Shown here piece after piece: positions 33,920-42,361 of a stretch of 64,000 bases of DNA; positions within the stretch are counted from its first letter, which is position 1; every line of letters begins with the position of its first letter. The stretch lies in assembly GCF_026011795.1 (NCBI RefSeq), contig NZ_BRVS01000006.1, forward strand, positions 54,274 to 118,273. Reading direction: 5' to 3'. The notes beneath the pieces were generated by a model, which worked only from the letters and a program-made list of their open reading frames with translations, searched no databases and was not told the origin of the DNA. The DNA is from Arthrobacter mangrovi (lineage in GTDB: Bacteria; Actinomycetota; Actinomycetes; Actinomycetales; Micrococcaceae). The translations under genes and the position numbers were made by a program.

Positions 33920-35299
33920 TCAGGCGTGGGGGCGGGCGTTGATGACGCGGGTTTCCAGGTATTCCTCAAGTCCCCAGCGCCCCCGCTCGCGGCCGAGGCC
34001 GGAAGACTTCCAGCCGCCGAACGGGGCATCCGGCTCCACCAGGGTGTGCTGGTTGATCCAGACCGTGCCGGCCTCAATGCGTGATGCGACGCCGTGCGCG
34101 CGTACATGGTCGGGGCTCCAGACGGAGGCACCGAGCCCGAACTCGCCGCCGTTGAGCCGGGCAATCGTCGCGTCCAGGTCGTCATAGGCGACGATGGGCA
34201 GCGCCGCGCCGAATTGCTCCTGCTCCACGAGGTCCATGCCCGGTTCCGCGTCGACCACCACGGTGGGGGAGAGGAAATAGCCGGGGAGGTCGCAGCCAGG
34301 GTTGCCGCCGGTGATCACGCGCGCGCCGGCGCCAACCGCCGAGTCCACGAGGCCGCGGACCAGTTTGAGCTGCGATTCGTTGTGCATAGGGCCCATGGTG
34401 GTGCCCTCCGCGATGCCATGGCCGAGGACGAGGCGGGCTGCCTCGGCGGCGACGGCCTCGGACAGTTCCTTGCTGCGGCTGCGCGGCACGTAGACGCGCT
34501 TGACGGCCATGCAGACCTGGCCGGCGTTGCGGAATGCGCTGCCGACGATGCCGCGGGCGGTGGTTTCGATGTCGGCGTCATCGAGCACGATGGCCGGATC
34601 GTTCCCGCCCAGCTCCATGGTGACCCGCTTGACTGTCGGTGCGGCCTGCTGTGCGATCGAGATGCCCACGTCGGTGGACCCCGTGAAGGAGATCTTGCGA
34701 ATGCCGGGGGAGGTGCTCAGCGCTACATTGACCGTGCGGCGGGAACTGGTGCGGACCTGCAGCACCCCGGCCGGCAGCACCTCGTTGAGCAGGTCGACCA
34801 GCGCGATAGTAGACAGCGGCGTCGACGGCGAAGGCTTCGCGACCACGGTACATCCGGCGACCAGGGCCGGGGCCAGCTTCACGCTCAGCAGCGAGATGGG
34901 GAAGTTCCAGGGAGTGATGGTGCCCACCGTGCCCACGGGGCGGTACTGCACCTCCAAGGTCCGGTCGGCGCGCGGCGGCAGCGGCTCCACCTCGTCCCAT
35001 GCCAGGTCGGCGTAGTATTCGAAGAGACCGGCGGCCACGGTAAACTCGCCGGCGGCGTCAGCCTTGGGCTTGCCCTGTTCCCGCGAGAGCAGCGTGGACA
35101 AACGGTCCAGGTCGCGGCGGATCAAGGCGGCGCCGGCCCGAAGCGCACTGCGGCGGGCCTCGCGGTCGGCACTCCAGCCGGGTGCGGCAGCGCGGGCGGC
35201 GGCAACGGCGTGCTCGACGTCCTGTCCGGTCTGCTCGGGAGCCTGGCCCACGAGTTCAAGGGTCGCCGGATCCAGTACATCGTAGTGGCTTGCCGTCAT
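33920..35299 (-). CDS. NAD(P)-dependent aldehyde dehydrogenase (aromatic aldehyde type)
   Basis: A 459-residue aldehyde dehydrogenase with ITPWNFPISLL, the catalytic glutamate in TMELGGNDPAIV, the catalytic cysteine in FRNAGQVCMAVKRVYV and PFGGWKSSGLGRERG near the end. AAAGGA precedes the ATG. It starts the minus-strand operon (dehydrogenase, MBL hydrolase, MFS) and is divergent from a coniferyl-alcohol-dehydrogenase-like SDR with a palindrome between them. This fits oxidation of an aromatic aldehyde, such as vanillin, anisaldehyde or coniferaldehyde, to the acid. Confidence 0.88.
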   Translation of the reverse strand: MTASHYDVLDPATLELVGQAPEQTGQDVEHAVAAARAAAPGWSADREARRSALRAGAALIRRDLDRLSTLLSREQGKPKADAAGEFTVAAGLFEYYADLAWDEVEPLPPRADRTLEVQYRPVGTVGTITPWNFPISLLSVKLAPALVAGCTVVAKPSPSTPLSTIALVDLLNEVLPAGVLQVRTSSRRTVNVALSTSPGIRKISFTGSTDVGISIAQQAAPTVKRVTMELGGNDPAIVLDDADIETTARGIVGSAFRNAGQVCMAVKRVYVPRSRSKELSEAVAAEAARLVLGHGIAEGTTMGPMHNESQLKLVRGLVDSAVGAGARVITGGNPGCDLPGYFLSPTVVVDAEPGMDLVEQEQFGAALPIVAYDDLDATIARLNGGEFGLGASVWSPDHVRAHGVASRIEAGTVWINQHTLVEPDAPFGGWKSSGLGRERGRWGLEEYLETRVINARPHA

Positions 35300-35367
35300 G
35301 GCTTCGTCCTTTCGGGCCGAGTGGGGGCTTCGTTTAAGTGTCATGGTCCGCATCACAATCCCCACGA

Positions 35368-35392
35368 TGCCTTTCCGTCCAATGGAAAGGCA
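35368..35392. promoter_or_regulatory. IclR-type operator, site 2
   Basis: TTTCCGTCCAATGGAAA (35372-35388) is the core; outer bases extend the symmetry to 9-bp arms TGCCTTTCC/GGAAAGGCA. It is centred between the divergent aldehyde dehydrogenase and SDR genes, about 70 bases from each start. Confidence 0.78.
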
Positions 35393-35458
35393 CCCGCCCG
35401 TACCGCTTCACACTTGCCACCATGGAGTGAAGCCCGTCACGTACCACCAAGGAGCGCC

Positions 35459-36259
35459 ATGTCCGAAAACCAGCTGCCCATCGTCCTGACCGGTGTCTCC
35501 TCCGGGATCGGGGCCCGCACGGCGCAGGTCCTGGCGGAGCGCGGCGTCCCCCTGATCGGCGTCGACCGGAATCCTTCGGCGTCCTTCAGCGGCACCTTCG
35601 TCCAGGCGGACCTCTCCACCCAGGCCGGCATCGACGCCGTGGCCGCGGCCGTAGCCGAGGCGGCCCCCCAGGGCATCGCGGGCCTGGCCAACATCGCCGG
35701 CGTCCCCGGTACGGCTCCTTGGCGGACGGTGCTTTCCGTCAACGTCTTCGGCGTCCGAGGACTGGTCCGCGCCTTGGCCCCCCTCATGGGCGAGGGTGCT
35801 GCCGTGGTCAACCTTGCCTCCAACGTGGGCGTGCAGTGGCGCACGGTGAAGGACCGCTGCGCGCAGTTCGCGCTGGCCGAGGACCAGGAAGCGGCGCTCG
35901 ACTCGGTCGCTGCCGACGGGGAAATCACCGGCGAGTCCTACCTCTTCTCGAAGCAGTGCGTCCGGTTCCTCACCGAACACCTGGCCGCCGAGCTCCTCCA
36001 GCGGCACATCCGCGTGAACAGCGTCAGCCCCGGCCCGGTGGCCACGCCGATCCTCGAGGACTTCAAGCAGGACCACGGCCGCGACAAGGTCGAGGGCGCC
36101 GGCGCCTTGGTGGGCCGCTTCGGCGAGCCCGACGACATCGCCCTCGTCATCGACTTCTTGCTGCGCCCCGAGTCCGCCTGGGTCAACGGGTCGGACATCC
36201 GGGTGGACGGGGGCTTGGCGGCCTACCGCGGATCGGTTTTCGCCGCGCAGGCCGTCTGA
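35459..36259 (+). CDS. SDR, coniferyl-alcohol dehydrogenase-like
   Basis: A 266-residue SDR that resembles Pseudomonas coniferyl-alcohol dehydrogenase along its length: LTGVSSGIGARTAQVL, LIGVDRNP, FVQADLS, NIAGVPGTA, the YLFSK catalytic tyrosine-lysine pair in a longer insert, SPGPVATPIL and DGGLAAY. GVDRN favours NAD. CAAGGAG precedes the ATG. It would oxidise a substituted benzyl or cinnamyl alcohol to the aldehyde, which the divergent aldehyde dehydrogenase can take further. The similarity is from memory, and the actual alcohol may differ. Confidence 0.82.
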   Translation: MSENQLPIVLTGVSSGIGARTAQVLAERGVPLIGVDRNPSASFSGTFVQADLSTQAGIDAVAAAVAEAAPQGIAGLANIAGVPGTAPWRTVLSVNVFGVRGLVRALAPLMGEGAAVVNLASNVGVQWRTVKDRCAQFALAEDQEAALDSVAADGEITGESYLFSKQCVRFLTEHLAAELLQRHIRVNSVSPGPVATPILEDFKQDHGRDKVEGAGALVGRFGEPDDIALVIDFLLRPESAWVNGSDIRVDGGLAAYRGSVFAAQAV

Positions 36260-36384
36260 GGTTCTTTTCGCCGGTACGACGCCGGGACCGCACCTGCCGC
36301 GCGGGGTGGTTCCGGCATCGGGCCTTAAAATGGCTTGGGACGGCGAGGGGCCCGTCCCCGGCCCCGGTTGGGAGGAATGCTGCG

Positions 36385-37215
36385 ATGGCCAATGCTGCCC
36401 CGCGTGGACGTGGCGCGCGCCCGCGGTCCGAAACCCCGGCGCCGGAACGGAATGACGAGGGCGCCTCCCCGTCCGCCGGCAGTGTGACGTCCCGTGCGCT
36501 GGCGCTGCTCGGCACCTTCGATTCCCAGCACTCCGTCCAGACCCTTAGCGCGATGGCCCGCCGGGCCGGCCTGCCGGTGGCTACGGCGCACCGGCTGGCA
36601 GGGGAACTTGTTGCCTGGGGCGGCCTGGAAAAGCGCCGCGGCGAGTACCGCGTGGGCCAGCGGATCTGGCGGCTGGGCCTGTTGGCGCCCGCCCGGCAAA
36701 ACATCGCCGAAGTGGCCGCTCCCTTCATGCAGGATGTCCTCTTCGTGACCCAGAACGTGGTGAACCTGTTCATCCTGGACGGGCAGGAGGTCCTGCTCGT
36801 CGAGCGGATGTCCGGGACAGGAGCCGGGGCGCCCTTCCGCCGGGTGGGAGCGCGGCTTCCACTGCACGCCAGCGCGGCCGGCAAGATCATGCTCGCCTAC
36901 GGCCCCGAGGAACTGCTGGCTTCCGCCGTCGGAAAGCTGGAGCCGCTGACGCCGCGGACCATCACCAACGCACGGGTTCTGGCCGCCGAAATCGAGCGGG
37001 TCCGGGCCAACGGCTACGCCACCACGGACGAAGAGGCGGGGCCGGACAACTATGGGCTGGCCGTGCCGGTATTCCTGCCGAACAACCAGGTGGCTGCCGC
37101 CCTCGGCGTCGTGACGAAGAGCCGGCCGGCGTCGCTTGGCGCCGTGGTGCCGGTGCTCAAGATCGCCGCCCGGGGCATCGCCCGGCGGCTCGGAACCGAG
37201 CAGTGGCCGCAATAG
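36385..37215 (+). CDS. IclR family transcriptional regulator
   Basis: A 276-residue regulator with an N-terminal winged helix (SVTSRALALLGTF, LPVATAHRLAGELVAWG) and the C-terminal effector domain (LPLHASAAGKIMLAYG, VRANGYATTDEEAGPDNYGLAVPV), the usual IclR layout. It has a strong GGGAGG site and lies 125 bases downstream of the SDR on the same strand. Its gene is followed 10 bases later by one of three similar palindromes. IclR proteins of aromatic catabolism (PcaR, PobR types) bind such sites, and this one is the only regulator in the cluster. Confidence 0.88.
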   Translation: MANAAPRGRGARPRSETPAPERNDEGASPSAGSVTSRALALLGTFDSQHSVQTLSAMARRAGLPVATAHRLAGELVAWGGLEKRRGEYRVGQRIWRLGLLAPARQNIAEVAAPFMQDVLFVTQNVVNLFILDGQEVLLVERMSGTGAGAPFRRVGARLPLHASAAGKIMLAYGPEELLASAVGKLEPLTPRTITNARVLAAEIERVRANGYATTDEEAGPDNYGLAVPVFLPNNQVAAALGVVTKSRPASLGAVVPVLKIAARGIARRLGTEQWPQ

Positions 37216-37224
37216 ACCGGATCC

Positions 37225-37241
37225 TTTCCATTGGATGGAAA
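37225..37241. promoter_or_regulatory. IclR-type operator, site 3
   Basis: TTTCCATTGGATGGAAA is a perfect palindrome of 7-bp arms around TGG. It lies 97 bases before the MFS gene that starts the transporter / reductase / P450 unit. Confidence 0.75.
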
Positions 37242-37337
37242 CCGGCTCTGCATCTGTGTTGTGGGCCACCTACCATCGAATAGGCGTATTTCACGTCACA
37301 ACCCCGGTAGACGACCGTCACGGCAGACAGGATTTCC

Positions 37338-38702
37338 ATGGCGATTCACGCACCCCAGCAGGCAAGGGAGACGGCGGCTGATCCTGCCGATCCGGCGCTC
37401 TGGGACGCCCGGCGCCGTTCCCGCCGCGGCTGGACCATCACCGGGTTCCTGCTGGTCCTGATGATGATCAGCTGGGCGGACAAGGCGATCCTGGGCATCG
37501 TCGCGGTTCCCCTGATGCGGGACCTGGGCATCAGCCCCGGGACCTTCGGACTGCTGGGCAGCGCCGTCTTCATCCTCTTCGGCGTCGCCCAGTTGGCGGC
37601 TGCGCCCATTGCCAACCGGGTCAGCTCCAAGTGGATCCTGCTGGCCCTCTGCCTTGTGTGGTCGATCGCCCAGGTGCCCATCTTCGTCTTCGCGACCCTG
37701 CCGGCACTGTGGTTCAGCCGGGTCCTGCTGGGCGCGGGCGAAGGGCCGCTGGCGCCGATCACCATGCACGCCGTGTACAAGTGGTTCCCCAGCGCCAAGG
37801 GCGCCACGCCCGCCGCGGTGGCCTCCTCGGGCGTGACCTTGGGCATTGTGGTCTTCGCTCCGGTGCTCGCCTGGATCACCGCGGAGTTCGGCTGGAAGGC
37901 CACCTTCATCTTCCTCGCGCTGATCGGCGTGGCCTGGGCAGCCGTCTGGTTCTTCGTCGGCAAGGAGGGTCCCTACACCTCCATCCGCGAGGAACACCGG
38001 ATCGAGGGGACCACACCGGCGCCCGCCGAGGAGCACGCGCTGTCCGCGGCCGACCACAGGGTCTCCTACTGGCGTTCGATCGCCACGCCCAGCTGGGTGC
38101 TCTCGGTCCTTGCGGCCTTCCTCGGCTACTGGACCTTCACCGTCGCCATGACCTGGCTGCCGGCCTACTTCGAGAACGTCATGGGCCTGGGCACCCAACA
38201 AGCCGGATCCCTGATCGCGCTGCCGGCCATCTGGGGTGCCGCCGCGACCGTGGGGCTGAGCTGGTTGACGGAGCGGCTGGCCCGCCGCGGCATGCCGTCC
38301 CGCTACTCGCGCGGTGTCGTGCTGGGGTCCGCGGCCCTGTTTTCCGGGGCCATGGTGCTCGCCGGCACCATGGCCGCGCAGCCGGTCCTGGCCATCGTGT
38401 GCTTCATGTTCGGCTTCGGCACGGCACCGGCCACCTTCGCCCTGACGTACCTGGTCGTCGCCGAGACCACCACCATCGGCCAGCGCGGCGCCATGCTGCA
38501 GTACAGCAACGCCGTCCTGAGCAGCGGCGGACTCCTGGCCCCGGCCATCGTCGGGATGCTGGTCGGATCGGCCTCCAGCGCCGCCGCCGGCTACGAGAAC
38601 GCGTTCCTCCTCACGGGCGCCATGATGCTGGGCATCGGCATCCTCTCCGTACTCTTCATCAACCAGCAGCGCGACCGCAAGCGCCTGGGCCTGGACCTCT
38701 AG
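37338..38702 (+). CDS. MFS transporter, anion:cation symporter type (aromatic acid carrier)
   Basis: A 454-residue, twelve-helix transporter paralogous to the product of 30132-31553 (shared ISWADKAILGIVAVPLM, ANRVSSKWILL, LLGAGEGPLAP, INQQRDRKRLGLDL). AGGA precedes the ATG. It is the first gene of a unit with the reductase (50 bases on) and P450 (46 bases more), so it probably imports the acid the P450 attacks. IclR-type site 3 lies upstream. Confidence 0.88.
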   Translation: MAIHAPQQARETAADPADPALWDARRRSRRGWTITGFLLVLMMISWADKAILGIVAVPLMRDLGISPGTFGLLGSAVFILFGVAQLAAAPIANRVSSKWILLALCLVWSIAQVPIFVFATLPALWFSRVLLGAGEGPLAPITMHAVYKWFPSAKGATPAAVASSGVTLGIVVFAPVLAWITAEFGWKATFIFLALIGVAWAAVWFFVGKEGPYTSIREEHRIEGTTPAPAEEHALSAADHRVSYWRSIATPSWVLSVLAAFLGYWTFTVAMTWLPAYFENVMGLGTQQAGSLIALPAIWGAAATVGLSWLTERLARRGMPSRYSRGVVLGSAALFSGAMVLAGTMAAQPVLAIVCFMFGFGTAPATFALTYLVVAETTTIGQRGAMLQYSNAVLSSGGLLAPAIVGMLVGSASSAAAGYENAFLLTGAMMLGIGILSVLFINQQRDRKRLGLDL

Positions 38703-38752
38703 ACTCCTGCCCCGGCCGGGCAGGCAAAGCAATACAAGGAAGCGAGAACCCC

Positions 38753-39718
38753 ATGACTGCATCTGCAGGAGCAACTATCGAGGCCGTCGTCGACACGGTT
38801 GAGATCGTGGCGGACCAAGTAGTCTCCCTGGTCCTGCGCCGCACGGACGGCCAGCCGTTCCAGCCATGGCAGCCCGGAGCCCACATCGACGTCCACGTGG
38901 GCGATGGCCTGGTCCGCCAGTACTCGCTGTGTTCCTCCCCGGAGGAGCTGGACCACCTGCGGATCGGCGTGCTGCACGTCCCGGACTCCCGCGGCGGTTC
39001 GAAAGCCGTCCACGCCCTGCTGGCCGGCACGCGGCTGACCATCTCCGAACCGCGCAACAATTTCCCGCTTCGCGACTCCCGGCGCTACCTCTTCATCGCG
39101 GGCGGCATCGGAATCACCCCGCTCATGCCGATGATGGAAGCCGCCGACCGCGCCGGCAGGGAGTGGACTCTGATCTACGGCGGCCGCAGCCGGAAGACCA
39201 TGGCCTTCGCGCAGCAGCTGGAGGACCGCTACGGCGCGGACCGGGTCCGCATCGTTGCCGAGGACGAGGTCGGCCGCCTGGACCTGGACGGGATCCTCGG
39301 CATGCCTCGGGCCCACATGCTGGTCTACGCCTGCGGTCCCGGCGGGATGCTCGGAGCCATCGAGGAACGCTGCATGGGCTGGCCGCCCGGTGCCCTGCAC
39401 ACGGAACGCTTCGTCGCCTCCAGCCTGGGAGCCGGCGCCGCCAACGAGCCGTTCGAGGTGGAACTCGCGCGCACCGGAACCACGGTCACCGTGCCGAACG
39501 ACAAGACCATCCTTGAAGCCGTCGAAGAGGTCGGCGTCCGCGTGCTCTCCTCCTGCCGGGGCGGGCTATGCGGAACCTGCGAAACCCAGATCATCTCGGG
39601 CGAGCCGGAGCACCGCGACGCGGTGCTGACCGAGGAAGACAAGGAGGCCGGCGAAGTCATGCTCGTCTGCGTCTCGCGCGCCGCCGCCGGCTGCCCGCGG
39701 CTGGTCCTCGACCTTTAG
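38753..39718 (+). CDS. PDR/VanB-family reductase with C-terminal [2Fe-2S] ferredoxin
   Basis: A 321-residue three-domain electron-transfer protein in the order flavin, NAD, iron-sulfur. RQYSLCSSP binds FMN, FIAGGIGITPLMPM and YACGPGGML belong to the NAD domain, and CRGGLCGTC plus a later VCVSRA cysteine supply the plant-type [2Fe-2S] ligands. Relatives are phthalate dioxygenase reductase and vanillate demethylase reductase VanB. No Rieske oxygenase is nearby; the next gene is a P450, so it should deliver NADH electrons to that enzyme. This mimics the reductase half of self-sufficient CYP116B enzymes, but as a separate chain. Confidence 0.92.
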   Translation: MTASAGATIEAVVDTVEIVADQVVSLVLRRTDGQPFQPWQPGAHIDVHVGDGLVRQYSLCSSPEELDHLRIGVLHVPDSRGGSKAVHALLAGTRLTISEPRNNFPLRDSRRYLFIAGGIGITPLMPMMEAADRAGREWTLIYGGRSRKTMAFAQQLEDRYGADRVRIVAEDEVGRLDLDGILGMPRAHMLVYACGPGGMLGAIEERCMGWPPGALHTERFVASSLGAGAANEPFEVELARTGTTVTVPNDKTILEAVEEVGVRVLSSCRGGLCGTCETQIISGEPEHRDAVLTEEDKEAGEVMLVCVSRAAAGCPRLVLDL

Positions 39719-39764
39719 CCGCCGCGCCCCCTCGACAACGCCTACGCAACCAGGAGCATCCCCA

Positions 39765-40964
39765 ATGACCGCCACCACGCACGAAGCCAACGTTCTGGGC
39801 GACGACCCGTTCGAAACCGCCAACCTCCTCGATCCGTATCCGTTCCTCGCGAAACTCCGCGACGCGGGAGCGGTTTCCTACCTCGAGGCCACGGGAAGCT
39901 ACGCCGTCGCCGGGTACGAAGAGGTTTATGAAGTCCTTACCGATTTCGAAACCTACATCTCCTCCGGCGGACTGGGACCCCGCGACATCCGCCAGGACTC
40001 CGGCTGGCGCCCGCCGAGCATCCTGGAGTCCGATCCGCCCATCCATACCGTCATGCGGCGCGCGCTGACCGGGGTGATCAACCCGGGAACCGTCCGCGCC
40101 CTTCGCGAACCCTTCACCCCGCCGGCCATCGAGCTGACGGAGCAGCTGGCGCAGCGCGACCGGTTCGACGCCATCACGGACCTTGCGGAAAAGTACCCGC
40201 TGCGCGTTTTTCCCGACGCCGTCGGCATTCCTGACGAAGGCCGCGAGCACCTGCTCCCGTACGGCAACATGGTCTTCAATGCCTTCGGCCCCGAGAACTA
40301 CATCTTCAAGCAGGCCTTTGCGCACGGCGATGAGCACGCGGCCGCCGTCATGCGGAACTGCGAACGGGAGAACCTCAACGACACCGGCTTCGGCGCGAGG
40401 ATCTGGGACCGCGTCGCGGACGGGCTGATCACGGAACAGCAGGCCACTCTGCTGGTGCGCGCCCTTCTCTCCGCGGGTGTGGACACCACCATCTTCGGCA
40501 TCGGCAACACACTCTCCGTGCTGGCCCGCTACCCCGAGGCCTGGGCCCGGCTGCGCGAGAACCCGAAGCTGGCCAAGTTCGCGGTGGACGAGGCACTGCG
40601 TCTCGAATCGCCCTTCCAGAAGTTCCACCGCACCGTAGCGGTTGACACGGTGCTCGGCGGAGTCCATCTGCCCGCCGGTGCCAAGGTCCTGGTCTTTGTC
40701 GGCGCAGCCAACCGCGACCCGCGCAAGTGGGGTGACAACGCCGACGACTTTGACCTGGACCGCAGCGCCTCCGGTCACGTGGCGTTCGGCATGGGGCTGC
40801 ATCAGTGCGTCGGGCAGCCCATCGCCCGCCTGGAGATGGAGATCGTCCTTCAGGAACTGCTGCAGCGCGTGGCAGCCATCGAGCCCGACGGCGCACCCGT
40901 GCCGATCCTGCACAACGTGCTGCGCGGCTTCGAGTCCCTGCCTGTACGCATCACTCCTGCGTAG
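39765..40964 (+). CDS. Cytochrome P450, CYP199A-like
   Basis: A 399-residue soluble bacterial P450. It has the heme loop FGMGLHQCVGQ (Cys348), the EALR ExxR motif and the I-helix SAGVDTT with Asp240-Thr241. Compared with CYP199A4 from memory, Arg82-Pro-Pro-Ser85, Arg232 and Ser236 keep the same spacing as its substrate carboxylate-binding Arg92, Ser95, Arg243 and Ser247. It should therefore bind a benzoate and oxidise the para substituent, for example demethylating 4-methoxybenzoate to 4-hydroxybenzoate with release of formaldehyde. It is cotranscribed with its presumed reductase. Confidence 0.92.
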   Translation: MTATTHEANVLGDDPFETANLLDPYPFLAKLRDAGAVSYLEATGSYAVAGYEEVYEVLTDFETYISSGGLGPRDIRQDSGWRPPSILESDPPIHTVMRRALTGVINPGTVRALREPFTPPAIELTEQLAQRDRFDAITDLAEKYPLRVFPDAVGIPDEGREHLLPYGNMVFNAFGPENYIFKQAFAHGDEHAAAVMRNCERENLNDTGFGARIWDRVADGLITEQQATLLVRALLSAGVDTTIFGIGNTLSVLARYPEAWARLRENPKLAKFAVDEALRLESPFQKFHRTVAVDTVLGGVHLPAGAKVLVFVGAANRDPRKWGDNADDFDLDRSASGHVAFGMGLHQCVGQPIARLEMEIVLQELLQRVAAIEPDGAPVPILHNVLRGFESLPVRITPA

Positions 40965-41040
40965 CGCATAGCGACGCCGTGATGCAGGCTCCGCACCGAT
41001 GTAGAGGTCCGCAGCGGCGCCGGGCTGGCATGCTGGTGGT

Positions 41041-41859
41041 GTGACCTCGATTTCGACGGAAGCGCCGCGGACCGCGCTGAGCTGGAAGCTGGTGCCGGCG
41101 GTGCTGCTGTCGGCCTCCGGCGTGCTGCTGTTCGGATTCGGGAATGACCCGGCCGGCTACGGCCTGCTGGCGGCAAGCCTGGTCGCGGCGGCACTCGTCG
41201 ACCGGGAATTCATGCGGCATCTGGCGCTGGTCGCGGCGGGAATGGTGATCATCAGCCTGGTGCCGCTGAACGCGGACCTCAGCATCGGGCACATGACCCT
41301 GATGGGCGGCGCACTTGCCCTGGCGGTGCTGGTGCCGTGGCTGGTCTCGCGGTTCGTCTACCGCGAGAGGATCATCAGGTTTCCGGTCCGAACCGGCCGC
41401 AAGTGGCCGACGGCCGCGAAGCTGTACCTGGTTGGCGTGGTGGCGCTCGGCTATTTCATCCTGCCGGTGTACCTGATCAGCACGGGGGTCTACCTGAACT
41501 GGCCGGATGCGTCCGATCCCGCGATCTTCTGGCGGCTCTTCCTCGGCGTGAACTCCGTAGGCATCTGGGACGAACTGTTCTTCATCTGCACCACGTTCGC
41601 GTTGCTGCGGCACCACTTTCCGTACTGGCTGGCCAATCTCCTGCAGGCCGTGGTTTTCTCATCGTTCCTGTGGGAGATCGGCTACCAGGCATGGGGCCCG
41701 CTGCTGACGTTTCCGTTCGCGCTGCTGCAGGGCTACACCTTCAAGCTGACGAAGTCGCTGACCTACGTGGTCACGGTGCACCTGATCTTCGACTTCGTGC
41801 TGTTCCTCGCGCTGGTGCACGCGCACAACCGGGACTGGCTCCCGGTCTTCCTCTACTAA
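41041..41859 (+). CDS. CPBP-like integral membrane protein, degenerate motifs
   Basis: A 272-residue, roughly seven- to eight-helix membrane protein starting at GTG. The C-terminal half resembles the CPBP (CAAX protease and bacteriocin-processing) domain: WDELFF stands where EExxxR is expected, FSSFLWEIG where FxxxH is expected, and VHLIFDF keeps the third HxxxD. With two of three motifs altered it may not be a protease. It lies 76 bases after the P450 gene but shows no functional link. Confidence 0.7.
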   Translation: MTSISTEAPRTALSWKLVPAVLLSASGVLLFGFGNDPAGYGLLAASLVAAALVDREFMRHLALVAAGMVIISLVPLNADLSIGHMTLMGGALALAVLVPWLVSRFVYRERIIRFPVRTGRKWPTAAKLYLVGVVALGYFILPVYLISTGVYLNWPDASDPAIFWRLFLGVNSVGIWDELFFICTTFALLRHHFPYWLANLLQAVVFSSFLWEIGYQAWGPLLTFPFALLQGYTFKLTKSLTYVVTVHLIFDFVLFLALVHAHNRDWLPVFLY

Positions 41860-41965
41860 GGGCCCGCGACGGACTGGCCGCGTGACCGAGGACCGCGCGG
41901 GGCGGGCTTCGAATCCTGACGCTGCGGCGCCGTCGTCAGTGCGCGTATTGCGCGGCCGCTGGTGG

Positions 41966-42190
41966 TCAGGCGGCGGTGAGGGCGACCGTTTCGTGGGTGA
42001 AGCCGTAGGGGACGTCGTCGCTGAGTTCGACGGTGAACCGGCCGGGGCCGGTCTTGGTGACGAGGACGCCGCTGCGGCCGAGGAGGGCGGCCTCTCGCTG
42101 GAACTCTTCCACGACGGCGTTGAGCTCGCTGTGGGCCTGCTCGACGGTGGAGGCGGTGATGTTTCTCTTGGCCAGGGTGGTGGTGCTCAT
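41966..42190 (-). CDS. Hypothetical small protein (74 residues)
   Basis: I do not recognise it. The product begins MSTTTLAKRNITASTVEQAH, has a helical first half and a C-terminal part with alternating strands (VLVTKTGPGRFTVELSD). There is no signal peptide or membrane helix. The ribosome site is weak. Codon use is typical of neighbours, and it stands alone between convergent and same-strand genes. Confidence 0.55.
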   Translation of the reverse strand: MSTTTLAKRNITASTVEQAHSELNAVVEEFQREAALLGRSGVLVTKTGPGRFTVELSDDVPYGFTHETVALTAA

Positions 42191-42361
42191 CTTGGTCAAC
42201 TTTGTTCGGCTGCGATGGAAGCGCTTGACGCCCAGCTGCCGCCGGGAGGCGGCAACCGTTTGGGCGCAAACTCCAGACAAATTACCTTGTACCCTTGCGC
42301 ATCGACAAGTCCCGTGGTTAATGCGCAGGTCAGCGCCAAAGCCCGGCGCCCCGCGGCCTGT

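Noticed and set aside
33895..34185. N-terminal extension of the MBL protein
   Set aside because: The added residues are antisense-like Ser/Pro-rich sequence; the TTG at 33894 has GAAGGA and begins the conserved first strand.
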